Shown: positions 8,089 through 15,276, numbered from the stretch's first letter. The stretch: DNA of 38,950 bases from Bryobacterales bacterium (GCA_003166875.1 PMUN01000125.1:15129-54078), one strand, 5' to 3'. A program made the numbers and translations. The notes: generated by a model from the letters alone, not told the origin.

Positions 8089-8969
8089 TCAACGGATCCA
8101 TTGGTTCGTTCGGCCGATTTCCTGTATCAGTTCCCCGTTCCGGAAAATTAATGTTATGACCCTCCCTTGATCGTCAATGAGTACAAAGTCAACTGATTTG
8201 TTGGTGTCGTAAAAAGCGGTATTCACGAACCAGATTTCATCGATCTTCGCGAGGTCTGGAAATGTGGCTCGTTGCTTCACTAATCCGGCGTGTACTTGTT
8301 CCGGGGCTGGGTGTATCTGATCGCGCTCAAGTAGCAGAATTCGCTTGTCCGCATGTGCCTCGACGAGTTTTGGGAGCTTCTTTCTCAAGGCCCTTTCCAC
8401 ATCGTTGCGGAGGTCCGCCGGCACTCTGTCGCTTGGAGCGATCAGGCAACAGCCGCTCATTCCAGGATGAGTGCTGACCTGGATGCCGACTCGGAGTGTC
8501 ATCGTGCCTTTTTTGGAAGCGACCCCAACCGGCACCGCACGCTTGGAGTATCCTACCAGCATGTTGGCGTGGTTCGCGAGCAATCAAGACCGCAGGTCCT
8601 CACCGATCCTCTCCCAGTTGGAGCCTTCGCTAAAGACCGAGCGGGTATGAAAACAACTAAATTGCGCGCAGGCACCGCGAACGCCGGGCTTTTCTCGATC
8701 CGGGAAAAGTATTCTATGAAGCGAGAGAAGTCTTCCTTTTCTCGCACGAACAGTTGGATATGCGTGTGCTCGATGGCGAGTTTAGTATTGTCGGATTTTC
8801 TAGCGATGACCTCGACCGCGCCGTCCTGTTCCTCCTCCGGCCATCTGTCGGGACTCCAGTCCCCCTTCTCGTATGCCGAGAGGAAGAGTTCGATCAGCGG
8901 GCGCTCCTTCGACGGCGACTTGAAAATCAAAAGATCACGAGCTTGGTCGTCGCGAGATCTTGATCGCAT
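8089..8969 (-). pseudogene. Hypothetical gene split by frameshift and in-frame stop
   Basis: Two overlapping minus-strand frames appear to be halves of one protein of about 290 aa. The N-terminal half starts at ATG 8967-8969 and contains RDLLIFKSPSKERPLIELFL, AIEHTHIQLF and EDFSRFIEYF, to about 8650. After a one-base shift the coding sense resumes (SNWERIGEDLRS), meets a TGA at about 8584-8586, and continues as the C-terminal half (VPVGVASKKG, LRVGIQV, KRILLLERDQ, KIDEIWFVNTAFYD, VDFVLIDDQGRV). The latter could alone be read as 164 aa from TTG 8583. I recognise the pattern as a conserved hypothetical protein of acidobacteria with no known function. Confidence 0.55.
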
Positions 8970-9231
8970 TGATTGCTGGAGCGGCGAGTGGGGCCGTCAG
9001 CACGGTGATCACCTTGATTAACAATGCTCTCTCGATCTCAGTCAGGCCGCAGGCTGCCTGTGTCGTGGCGCCGCCGATCGAGATCAAGGTCGGTGACCAG
9101 TTGAGGGTGTTCGGCCAAGTGACCATGGCATCAATACCCAGCGGTGAGAGTTGGCCAACGCCGACTATCGTCCAATCACTGAGCGGCCGGCCTGAGTTAC
9201 TCTGAACTGAACAAATCGCGCGCGTCAATAT
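8970..9231. other. Unassigned stretch with competing short frames on both strands
   Basis: A plus-strand frame (about 8960-9205, containing LIAGAASGAVSTVITLINN, possibly a membrane helix) and a minus-strand frame (8935-9228) cover the same DNA. Neither has a convincing ribosome binding site or a recognised family. I cannot choose between them and do not call a gene. Confidence 0.25.
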
Positions 9232-9276
9232 GCCCGGGTGGCGGAATCGGCAGACGCATCGGACTTAAAAGTCCGA
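9232..9276 (+). pseudogene. 5' half of a tRNA-Leu(UAA) gene (split tRNA, left part)
   Basis: The acceptor strand GCCCGGG (9232-9238) is followed by a normal Leu D-arm and an anticodon arm with CUUAAAA (anticodon UAA). Then UCCGA-type stem bases follow after an extra G. No variable arm, T arm or 3' acceptor follows. Bases 9238-9268 (31 nt) are identical to 9321-9351 of the complete tRNA-Leu just downstream. The missing CCCGGGC acceptor strand occurs 14 kb away at 23324-23330. Confidence 0.8.
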
Positions 9277-9314
9277 TCGGGTCAGTCGGCGTTTCGTGCT
9301 ATCTTTGAAGCCGT

Positions 9315-9647
9315 GCGGGCGTGGCGGAATCGGCAGACGCATCGGACTTAAGCGAAAACTTGAGTGCCCGCCGGGAAACCGGCGATGGTAGAACTGCTCA
9401 AAGTCGGGGAACCCTCTGACATGGCGATCCCGAGCCAAGCCCTGCCGGAGCAATCAGCGTTCCGGTTGGGAAGGTGTAGAGACTAGACGGGCAGCGCCTA
9501 ATCCCGAAACTGATTTGGGGCATGGCGAAGGGATAGTCCAGACCCCAAACCTTGCTGCAATCAAGCGGGGGCGGCGAAAGCCGTAGTGGCAAGAAAATCC
9601 GTTGGACCGCAAGGTCCGTGAGGGTTCAAGTCCCTCCGCCCGCACCA
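9315..9647 (+). tRNA. tRNA-Leu(UAA), interrupted by a group I intron
   Basis: The 5' exon is 9315-9349 and the 3' exon is 9594-9647; the spliced tRNA is 89 nt with encoded CCA. Acceptor GCGGGCG pairs with CGCCCGC. The D stem GCG/CGC, anticodon loop CUUAAAA, long variable arm (GGACC-GCAA-GGUCC) and T arm GAGGG-UUCAAGU-CCCUC are all present. Positions 27 and 43 form a U-U mismatch in the anticodon stem. The spliced product should read UUA/UUG leucine codons. The first 31 nt from the end of the acceptor strand repeat those of the broken tRNA 83 bp upstream. Confidence 0.93.
9350..9593 (+). ncRNA. Group I self-splicing intron in the tRNA-Leu(UAA) anticodon loop
   Basis: The intron is 244 nt and lies after the U34-type position (CUU|AAAA), the same site as the cyanobacterial and plastid tRNA-Leu(UAA) introns. 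P1 forms between exon ACUU and the internal guide GAGU (in CTTGAGTG, about 9359-9366), leaving the conserved U-G wobble at the 5' splice site. Core blocks resemble those introns: GATCCCGAGCCAAGCC (from about 9426), GGTGTAGAGACTAGACGG (about 9473-9490), GATAGTCC (9532-9539) and a GCGGCGAAAGCCG stem-loop near the end. The last base is G (omega G). No homing endonuclease ORF fits. Subgroup IC3 is assigned from recall of the tRNA-Leu intron family. Confidence 0.92.
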
Positions 9648-9860
9648 ACTTTTCATGCCTCTCACGCCGGGAAACAACGGGCCAGATGGTCCCGCACCGG
9701 CGCCCTGGGATTGGAACCATCCCTTCGTAACCTTTCACCGGCAGGGAACGCCTGCTATCCTGAACTTTTTTTGCCACGATCCGACTCATGCTCGACTCTA
9801 ATGGTATGATGGCGCCCGATTCAATCGGGATGCGCGTCGCGAAGAATACAGGAGAACAAT

Positions 9861-11006
9861 ATGAAAATACTGATGGTCCTGACATCGCACAACCAACTGG
9901 GGAACACGGGCCGCCCGACTGGTTTCTGGCTTGAGGAATTCGCGGCCCCCTATTTCGTATTCAGGGATGCTGGCATTGAGCTTACGCTCGCCTCTCCGAA
10001 AGGCGGGCAGCCTCCGCTCGATCCGAAAAGCGATCTGCCTGAAAATCAAACGCCGGCGATGGCGCGGTTCAAGAAGGACGCGGCGGCGCAAAAGGCTCTC
10101 GCCAACACGGTCAAACTTGCGGACGTGAAGGCGGAAGACTTCGACACCGTTTTCTATCCCGGTGGGCACGGCCCGATGTGGGATCTCGCGGAGAGCCCTA
10201 CGTCGATCGCCCTTCTGGAGGCCTTCTACAATTCCGGCAAGCCAATCGCATTGGTGTGCCATTCGCCCGGGGTGCTTCGCCACGTTACCTACCAGGGCGC
10301 TCCGCTGGTGAAAGGAAAACACGTCGCCGGTTTCACGAACGGCGAGGAAGAGGAGATGCAGCTCACGAAGGTTGTGCCGTTCCTGGTCGAAGATGAACTG
10401 CTGCGGCTCGGCGCCATATACGAGAAGGTGGCGAACTGGCAGCCTTTTTCTGTCACTGACGGCCGTCTCATTACTGGCCAGAATCCTGCGTCGTCGACCT
10501 CGGCAGCTCAGGCGCTTCTGAAACTCATGACTGTATCGGAATTGGAGCCGTCAATAAACAGCGTACAAATCGGACAGAAGAGCTATGAGATGCCCCCGCG
10601 GGACGGAATCAGCGTCGCACATTTTCTCACCGTCGCCGACATCGACCGATCGCTTCGCTTCTATGAAACGGTCTTCGGCGGTCGCGCTCTGAGCAGAGGC
10701 GACAGCAAGGGCGCGCCTGGGTACATTCAGATCGCGAATACGTGGCTCCTTGTCAACGTCGGGGGCGGGCCGACCCCCGACAAGCCGTCGGTAACGCTTA
10801 GCGTCCTCGCCGACCCGGATAAGATCAGCAGCTTTATGAATATCCGCGTTGCGGATATTCAAGCGTGCTATAAATTATGGAAAAGTCGAGGAGCCGAGTT
10901 CATCACCGAGCCGATCCCCAAGTACGGCGAGACGCGCTGCTACATCCGCGATCCTGACGGTTATATTATCGAGGTCGGGCAGAGCACCGACCTTACGTAC
11001 GGTTAA
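9861..11006 (+). CDS. DJ-1/PfpI (glyoxalase III-like) fused to a VOC/glyoxalase I-like domain
   Basis: This is a 381-aa single-frame fusion. Residues 1-225 are a DJ-1/PfpI domain of the HchA-like type. It has a GFWLEEFAAPY segment with the conserved Glu, DTVFYPGGHGPMWDL, and the nucleophile Cys133 in LVCHSPG. Residues about 250-377 are a vicinal-oxygen-chelate domain (His254 in VAHFLTVADI, RFYETVFGG, and RDPDGYIIEVGQ with metal-ligand Glu371). Both families include methylglyoxal-detoxifying enzymes: glutathione-independent glyoxalase III and metal-dependent glyoxalase I. A combined aldehyde-detoxification role is an inference. The start is ATG 9861, preceded by AGGAG about 7 nt upstream. The neighbourhood is stress-related. 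Confidence 0.9.
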   Translation: MKILMVLTSHNQLGNTGRPTGFWLEEFAAPYFVFRDAGIELTLASPKGGQPPLDPKSDLPENQTPAMARFKKDAAAQKALANTVKLADVKAEDFDTVFYPGGHGPMWDLAESPTSIALLEAFYNSGKPIALVCHSPGVLRHVTYQGAPLVKGKHVAGFTNGEEEEMQLTKVVPFLVEDELLRLGAIYEKVANWQPFSVTDGRLITGQNPASSTSAAQALLKLMTVSELEPSINSVQIGQKSYEMPPRDGISVAHFLTVADIDRSLRFYETVFGGRALSRGDSKGAPGYIQIANTWLLVNVGGGPTPDKPSVTLSVLADPDKISSFMNIRVADIQACYKLWKSRGAEFITEPIPKYGETRCYIRDPDGYIIEVGQSTDLTYG

Positions 11007-11067
11007 CGCTAGGTTCAGGCATAGGGCATAGAAAGGAGCATCATGTGAACCTAAGGAGACCACGCAC

Positions 11068-11160
11068 ATGACTGCCCCCATCACGGCGAACACGCTCGGT
11101 GTGAACGTTTTTACCGCCCCGGGAAAGGCAATGGCAGGCGAGCGGCCAAAGCCCTTCGGC
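11068..11160 (+). pseudogene. N-terminal fragment, possibly of an MBL-fold hydrolase
   Basis: A good AAGGAG box precedes ATG 11068. The first 31 codons (MTAPITANTLGVNVFTAPGK, then AMAGERPKPFG) look like a real protein start, and I associate it with metallo-beta-lactamase-fold hydrolases. After about 11160 the frame runs antisense across the integrase remnant and loses protein-like character. The frame stays open to 11418, so a 116-aa product is formally possible. Family assignment is tentative. Confidence 0.35.
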
Positions 11161-11208
11161 GAAGCGGAGTCCCCACATGAAAATCATCGGAGATTCTTCA
11201 ATCCATTC

Positions 11209-11346
11209 CTAACGATTCTGCAGAAGGTGCAATTTGGGTTTACCTTCGAAAGCTTCCTGCAAGATCTTGGTGAGACGCTCCTGATGCTCGGGCACCCAAG
11301 CGGCATAATGCGCCCTGACAACATCTTCGGTGTTGCACACGTGTCC
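11209..11346 (-). pseudogene. C-terminal remnant of a tyrosine recombinase/integrase
   Basis: Read on the minus strand from 11346 to the stop at 11209-11211, the frame gives GHVCNTEDVVRAHYAAWVPE and then HQERLTKILQEAFEGKPKL. This matches the end of phage-type integrases: the LGH box, about ten residues, then the HY carrying the catalytic tyrosine (Y at about 11306-11308) and a basic tail. A TAA stands directly before the Gly codon, so nothing upstream is in frame; the R-H-R part of the active site is missing. It is a broken relic inside the tRNA-bracketed island. Confidence 0.6.
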
Positions 11347-11357
11347 TTACCGAAAAA

Positions 11358-11389
11358 TGCGTCCGGGTCATCCTGCGTCCGGGTCATCC
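11358..11389. repeat. Tandem repeat, 2 x 16 bp
   Basis: The unit TGCGTCCGGGTCATCC occurs twice without a gap, at 11358-11373 and 11374-11389. It lies directly next to the integrase remnant. A TATAAT box follows at 11414-11419 without an obvious -35 element. Confidence 0.8.
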
Positions 11390-11518
11390 AGCGACTCATC
11401 GTGTTAGTCATTCTATAATGGCGTTGTGTTAACAACGACTCTGGACACACCCGAGTTGGAGGTTTTGATTCCTAGAGATGGCGCGCGTGATTGGCAGCCA
11501 GGTTGCTAGTCAAGAAGC

Positions 11519-11755
11519 ATGTCCAAGATCACCGAGGCTAGCCGCGATCATATCGCCGATGAAAACTTCGCGTTCCCCAAGGAACGTAAAGAACCCATTC
11601 ATGACACCGCTCACGTGCGCAACGCAATCGCCCGCTTCAAGCAGGTCCAAGGAGTGACCGAGGCTGAACGCGACGCGGCCTGGAAACGCATAAAATCCGC
11701 CGCGAAAAAACACAAGGTAGAGTTGAACGAAAAAGACTGGCGCGAACTGAGTTAA
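11519..11755 (+). CDS. Small DUF6582-like hypothetical protein
   Basis: This 78-aa, very hydrophilic protein has the pattern FAFPKERKEPIHDTAHVRNA, then IARFKQVQGV and an Arg/Lys-rich helix (AAWKRIKSAAKKHKVEL). Small proteins with the same 'FALP..R.YPI.D..HARNAL' layout are common in phages and soil bacteria and are annotated DUF6582; their function is unknown. The start is ATG 11519 with a weak AAGAAG upstream. Its stop overlaps the end of the convergent reductase relic. Confidence 0.6.
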   Translation: MSKITEASRDHIADENFAFPKERKEPIHDTAHVRNAIARFKQVQGVTEAERDAAWKRIKSAAKKHKVELNEKDWRELS

Positions 11756-12493
11756 CCACTCGTATGCGGGTTCCCTCCGGCCGCGCGGCTAGGAGGACCG
11801 CCGCGATTCACGCTGAGTAGCGCACCTTTCGCTTTCAGTGCGGTTCTTGCATCGTTCGAAGACAGGCTTACGGCGTCCTTCAAATGCCTCGCGAGCATTT
11901 CCTTATCAATCAGTCCGGCCTCGCCTTGCCAGGGCCGCTGCGATTTCGACATTTCAGTCATGCTGGCGATCAACTTGTAGTTCGGATTCTCTCGTTCCAG
12001 AGCCTGGAGCTCATCCAGAAACGGAGCATCCTCTGGACGGCGGTTCGAATAGAAAAGGAAGATTCGGTGAGGCAGCTTCTCTTTCGCGGCGCGGAACACA
12101 ATACTTCGAAAAGGCGTGATTCCGATACCGCCCGCTAGAAACACCGCCGTTCGCTTCACATTGTTGTGAAGAGTCAGGCTGCCGGACGGTCCTTCGATCT
12201 TATACTGCGGAGCTTAGCGGCATGGTATTCAACACACGCTTGAATGCCGTATCGCGCATGCGGGTGGCCACCATCAGGGTGTCTTCGTGAGGAGCGCTCG
12301 CGATGGAAAACGACCGCACATTTCCTTCAGCATCCATCTCTGAAGGATCAAGCAAAGTCATGTCGACATACTGGCCCGACTTGAATGTCCAGTTCGATGG
12401 CTTTTCAAAGAGGAATGCGGTCGTGCCTTCCGCTACCTCATGCCTGCTCAAGAGTTTGGCCATAGTGACTGGCGAAGCTGTAGTAGTCGACAT
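11752..12493 (-). pseudogene. Ferredoxin-NADP reductase-like flavoprotein, frameshifted and C-terminally altered
   Basis: The start is ATG 12491-12493 with AAGGAG 7 nt upstream. The FAD domain is intact (FKSGQYVDMTLLDPSEMD, then RSFSIASAPHED). At about 12212 one base is gained: the starting frame ends in LSSAV-stop, while the next frame continues sensibly (QYKIEGPSGSLTLHNN, AVFLAGGIGITPFRSI, FLFYSNRRPEDAPFLDEL). After LARHLKDAV (about 11875) the usual nucleotide-binding tail (a GPPAMV-type motif and a closing aromatic) is absent. It is replaced by about 38 unrelated residues. Two lesions make it a likely pseudogene of a single-domain NAD(P)H:flavin/ferredoxin reductase. Confidence 0.75.
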
Positions 12494-12819
12494 AAGTTCT
12501 CCTTCTCGCGTATATCTTCCGGAGTCGGCGTTTTTCAAAAGGCAGGAGGAGAGTGATTTTGTTTCGGCGGTCTCCTTCGGCGGTTTCACCCAGATTTAAC
12601 CTGCGTGACTAGCCGACGTGCTTCCCCCGAATCTGGATGTGATCCAGCTACAAGCTTTTTGGTTCGGGAAGTTGCTCTAGCGGGTTCGCAGTATTCTGCG
12701 CCATGCTGGCAAACCCGTGCTTTTTGGTCACGGTCATCCTATGGAAGCGGATTCTCACACCGGGGTGCGTCGGTTTCCTCACAAGGAAAAACGTGCACTG
12801 CCCCGGAAAGTCGGTTCGT
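12494..12819. other. Intergenic stretch without a recognisable gene
   Basis: Short frames exist on the plus strand (12605-12889, 12717-12917), but they run antisense through csbD, lack ribosome binding sites and look compositionally random. I see no RNA gene or strong repeat. Confidence 0.5.
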
Positions 12820-12999
12820 TTACTTCCCTAACACCTTTTCGACCTGGCCGACCTTCTTTTGGACCTTGCCTGCCAGCTTTTCATCCTGACCTTTTGTCTC
12901 CATGTCTGGATTGTTGATTGCCTGGCCGACCTTCTCTTTTACTTTTCCTTTGGTCTCATGAAGCTTGCCTTCCAACTCGTCCTTCGTACTCGGTTTCAT
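12820..12999 (-). CDS. CsbD family stress-response protein
   Basis: This is a 59-aa hydrophilic protein. It starts at ATG 12997-12999 behind a strong AAAGGAG box 8 nt upstream. It shows the CsbD pattern: KDELEGKLHETKGKVKEKVG, then NNPDMETKGQDEKLAGKVQK and KVGQVEKVLGK. CsbD proteins are small, cytoplasmic and stress-induced (sigma-B controlled in Bacillus); their molecular role is unknown. It sits downstream of the 17M-like and BON genes on the same strand and probably belongs to the same stress group. A second, broken CsbD relic lies at 16033-16227. Confidence 0.92.
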   Translation of the reverse strand: MKPSTKDELEGKLHETKGKVKEKVGQAINNPDMETKGQDEKLAGKVQKKVGQVEKVLGK

Positions 13000-13105
13000 T
13001 TGTGCTCTCCTTTTAGATATTGATAGCTGCCCTGCGGAGTATGCTTCTGGGCATGGGCTGTTCTCCGCTGGGTGCAGTTAGCGCTTTTATCCGTACCGTA
13101 ACGAC

Positions 13106-13138
13106 CGGGGGCAGGCGGAGCCTCCGCCACCCGCCCCG
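13106..13138 (-). terminator. GC-rich palindrome between the 17M-like gene and csbD
   Basis: GGCGGAG-C-CTCCGCC (13114-13128) is a perfect palindrome flanked by GGGGGC and CCGCCCC-type arms. It lies just after the stop of the 17M-like gene in its direction of transcription. It could act as a terminator or attenuator, but has no U-tract. Confidence 0.35.
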
Positions 13139-13146
13139 ACACAACT

Positions 13147-13707
13147 CTACCGGTGCGCCGCGACCTTGCTGGTCGCGGGATAGTCCGCGCTGGCTTCGCC
13201 AGACGTCGAGATATCCTGGGCGCCCGTGTGCTTCAGCAAATCTTTTGCCCGCGTTATCTGGTCTGACGTGTCGCAGTGCACCGAAAGAAGAACGCCACCT
13301 TCCTTGATGTGTCCTTCATACCGCTTGGCTTCATACTCGGGGATACCCATCCCCACGAGGGCGCCAATAAGACCCCCGACGGCGCCGCCGACTCCGAGCC
13401 CGGCAAGAGCGCCCATGATCGGGCCGGCCGCGATAAACGGACCAACTCCGGGAATCGCAAGAGCACCGATCCCGGCCAGTAACCCCAGCGTTCCGCCGAT
13501 TACCCCGCCCGTCGTAACGCCAGTGGTGGTACCTTCCGGCGCTTTTGTGTTCTTCTCGTGGGCAAAGTCTTTCGACCCCTGGTTGTCCTGGAGCAGAACC
13601 GAAATGTCGTCATTGGAGAAACCTTCCTCCCGGAGGCGCTCGACGACCCGTTCCGCCTGATTTGCGTTGTGGTAGATACCAAACACCGCTGTCTTTTTTC
13701 CTGCCAT
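13147..13707 (-). CDS. General stress protein 17M/YflT-like protein with glycine-rich central segment
   Basis: This 186-aa protein starts with the YflT/17M-type fold (KTAVFGIYHNANQAERVVER, LREEGFSNDDISVLL). A Gly/Ala-rich hydrophobic block follows (about residues 62-118: GGVIGGTLGLLAGIGALAIPG and a second GGAVGGLIGALVGMG). A C-terminal domain closes it (YEGHIKEGGVLLSVHCDT, KDLLKHTGAQDI). Proteins of this layout are commonly annotated as low-temperature- or heat-induced stress proteins; the glycine-zipper block suggests membrane association. The start is ATG 13705-13707 with AAAGGAG 7 nt upstream. Function is unproven. Confidence 0.85.
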   Translation of the reverse strand: MAGKKTAVFGIYHNANQAERVVERLREEGFSNDDISVLLQDNQGSKDFAHEKNTKAPEGTTTGVTTGGVIGGTLGLLAGIGALAIPGVGPFIAAGPIMGALAGLGVGGAVGGLIGALVGMGIPEYEAKRYEGHIKEGGVLLSVHCDTSDQITRAKDLLKHTGAQDISTSGEASADYPATSKVAAHR

Positions 13708-13756
13708 AATTGATCTCCTTTTTGACTGTGAGCGAACGTGAAACTTCGGTGAGGCC

Positions 13757-14155
13757 TTACGGCTTCACTGACATTTTGTTAACGACCTTATCCGGGCTGC
13801 CAGCCCCTTCGGTCGCCATTGCCATGATCGACTTCACCTCATCGTCAGAGTGCACCGGGCCTTTTAATGTCACGGTCCCGTTTTGACTGATGATCTTGAC
13901 GTTATGAGCGTAGGTAGAGAGACTCTTGTCAGCCATGACGGCCTTGCGGATCTTCGCCGTCAAAGCGCGATCGGCGGCATTCATCTTTTGTTTATCCGCG
14001 GTTGCTTCGCCGGGATTCTGATCGCGCTTGTTGACAGCCGTATTGTCAGGCTGCGGCTTAGGGTCCGTCGATTGGGCATAGACCGGGAGCAACAAGGACG
14101 GCAGCAACAGAGCGAATGTGAGTACGTTGGATTTTGTGAGATGGAAGAGATGCAT
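13757..14155 (-). CDS. Periplasmic BON domain protein (OsmY-like)
   Basis: This 132-aa protein has a signal peptide (about residues 1-28, ending PVYAQ), a hydrophilic linker and one BON domain. The domain shows ALTAKIRKAVMADKSLST, NVKIISQNGTVTLKGPVHSD and VVNKMSVKP. BON domains bind phospholipid or other envelope components, and OsmY-type proteins are induced by osmotic stress. It lies upstream of, and co-directional with, the 17M-like gene (49 bp gap) and csbD, suggesting a stress operon or regulon. A 30-nt piece of this gene (13950-13979) recurs exactly at 15667-15696. Confidence 0.9.
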   Translation of the reverse strand: MHLFHLTKSNVLTFALLLPSLLLPVYAQSTDPKPQPDNTAVNKRDQNPGEATADKQKMNAADRALTAKIRKAVMADKSLSTYAHNVKIISQNGTVTLKGPVHSDDEVKSIMAMATEGAGSPDKVVNKMSVKP

Positions 14156-14694
14156 AACGCTCTCTCATAAGCATGTGTAGGCCCAGTCCGCAGGCAGACG
14201 GACACAACGCTCGCCCCGCGTATTGGGAACCGCCGCCGACTCGTTCAGAACAGAAAGAGGACTTCATTCTGATCACACCTCAAGTTCCGTGATGGCGAGC
14301 CGAACGCAACTGCCGCTGACTGAGACACCGTGGCAGCGATCCTGGCATCATCGAGGTCTGAGCCAGCGGTACAGGTAACCTGGTGTGAACCAGGCGCACG
14401 GGTAATCTGATGTGTCTTCAGAACGGCAGCGCTTCGGTCTCATCGACTCTCCCGCCGAAGGTGCCCACTGTGACCGTCCACGGTCATTTGACCTTATATC
14501 GTCGTGCGTGAAGAACCCTCTCGGAGCACGGTACATTCCCTTTGGAGTAGCCGGTCGCCTGCCACTGTAGCACTCTTTCCCTCGTAGGACGAGGCTGCAC
14601 TAACTTCCGTAAACCTCCAGCTTCTGCTTTATGCGCTCGCAAACATCAGTTTGGCCGCCAATCTGCATCCTCTAGATGGAGAAGAGGTAAACAA
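14156..14694. other. 539-bp intergenic region, no gene recognised
   Basis: Short opposite-strand frames (for example 14348-14536 on the minus strand) have no ribosome binding site or recognisable motif. I see no tRNA, repeat or strong palindrome. The region must hold the promoters for the leftward BON gene and the rightward 26-aa gene. Confidence 0.5.
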
Positions 14695-14775
14695 ATGTCG
14701 ACGATATTGATTGTTCTTGTAGTGTTGTTTCTACTCGGCGGTGGGGGCTGGGGATATTCTCGTTACCGCCGGTGA
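14695..14775 (+). CDS. 26-aa hydrophobic membrane peptide (DUF3309-like)
   Basis: The ORF MSTILIVLVVLFLLGGGGWG + YSRYRR is preceded by AGAGG about 10 nt upstream. It has a single transmembrane helix, then a GGGGWGY turn and a basic tail. This is the layout of very short hypothetical membrane proteins (DUF3309 and relatives) that often sit near CsbD/YtxH-type stress genes. It is too short for family assignment by motif alone. Confidence 0.55.
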   Translation: MSTILIVLVVLFLLGGGGWGYSRYRR

Positions 14776-14845
14776 CGCCCGCTGGCCATGTCTCCGCGCT
14801 GGCGAACGACTTCAGGTTGGCTCGTCGAAGCTAAGCGCGATTTGG

Positions 14846-14885
14846 CAAATCAGGAAAGACCAGAGCAAATTAGGAAAGACCAGAG
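14846..14885. repeat. Tandem repeat, 2 x 20 bp
   Basis: CAAATCAGGAAAGACCAGAG (14846-14865) is followed immediately by the same unit with one T for C change (14866-14885). It sits just before the DksA-like pseudogene. Confidence 0.85.
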
Positions 14886-14894
14886 TACGACCCC

Positions 14895-15276
14895 ACGACA
14901 AAAATCGAACTGAACGCATTCAGAAGTGTCTTGGAGAGCCGACAGACTGATTTACGAAACGGCAGCAGAAGCCGCGAGGCTATGGCCATCGAGACGAGTC
15001 CGGATGAGCTGGACCGAATCCAGCACGCCAGCGATTCGTGATCTGGCGATCGACAATCTCGAGCGCGATTCCAGCCAGCTTGCAGAAGTACGAAGCGCAC
15101 TTCGCCGCGTCAATGCAGGCGCATTTGGATTCTGCGTTGGCTGCGCAGAGAAAATCAATCCGAAGCGCCTTGCTGCAGTCCCGTGAGCTTCATTCTGTTT
15201 CGTCTGCCAAGAAGCTTTGGAACGCACGAAGACTCCCTGGAGCGATATCGACACATCGCTCGTCATGGCGGCCTGA
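14895..15276 (+). pseudogene. TraR/DksA-type zinc-finger protein, broken by frameshift and in-frame TGA
   Basis: A DksA/TraR-like protein of about 126 aa can be reconstructed. The first frame begins at ACG 14895 (ATG expected: TKIELNAFRSVLESRQTDL) and runs to IQHASD. After a one-base shift at about 15038 it continues as RDLAIDNLERDSSQLAEVRS, ALRRVNAGAFGFCVGC and EKINPKRLAAVP. There TGA (15184-15186) replaces the expected Trp, and the same frame goes on with ASFCFVCQEALER to a real stop at 15276. The zinc-binding C4 set (CVGC...CFVC) is complete. DksA proteins bind RNA polymerase and mediate stringent-type control; this copy would end before the second cysteine pair. Confidence 0.75.

Noticed and set aside
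9769-9822. Promoter for the DJ-1/VOC gene (TTGCCA, TAATGG/TATGAT)
   Set aside because: The hexamers are present but the spacing does not suit either -10 candidate well; not strong enough to annotate.
9454-9885. 143-aa minus-strand frame across the tRNA and intron
   Set aside because: It overlaps the highly constrained tRNA-Leu and ribozyme and has no RBS or motif, so it is not a homing endonuclease.
11358-11389. Possible CRISPR-like repeat
   Set aside because: Only two 16-bp units, directly adjacent with no spacer, and no cas genes anywhere in the window.
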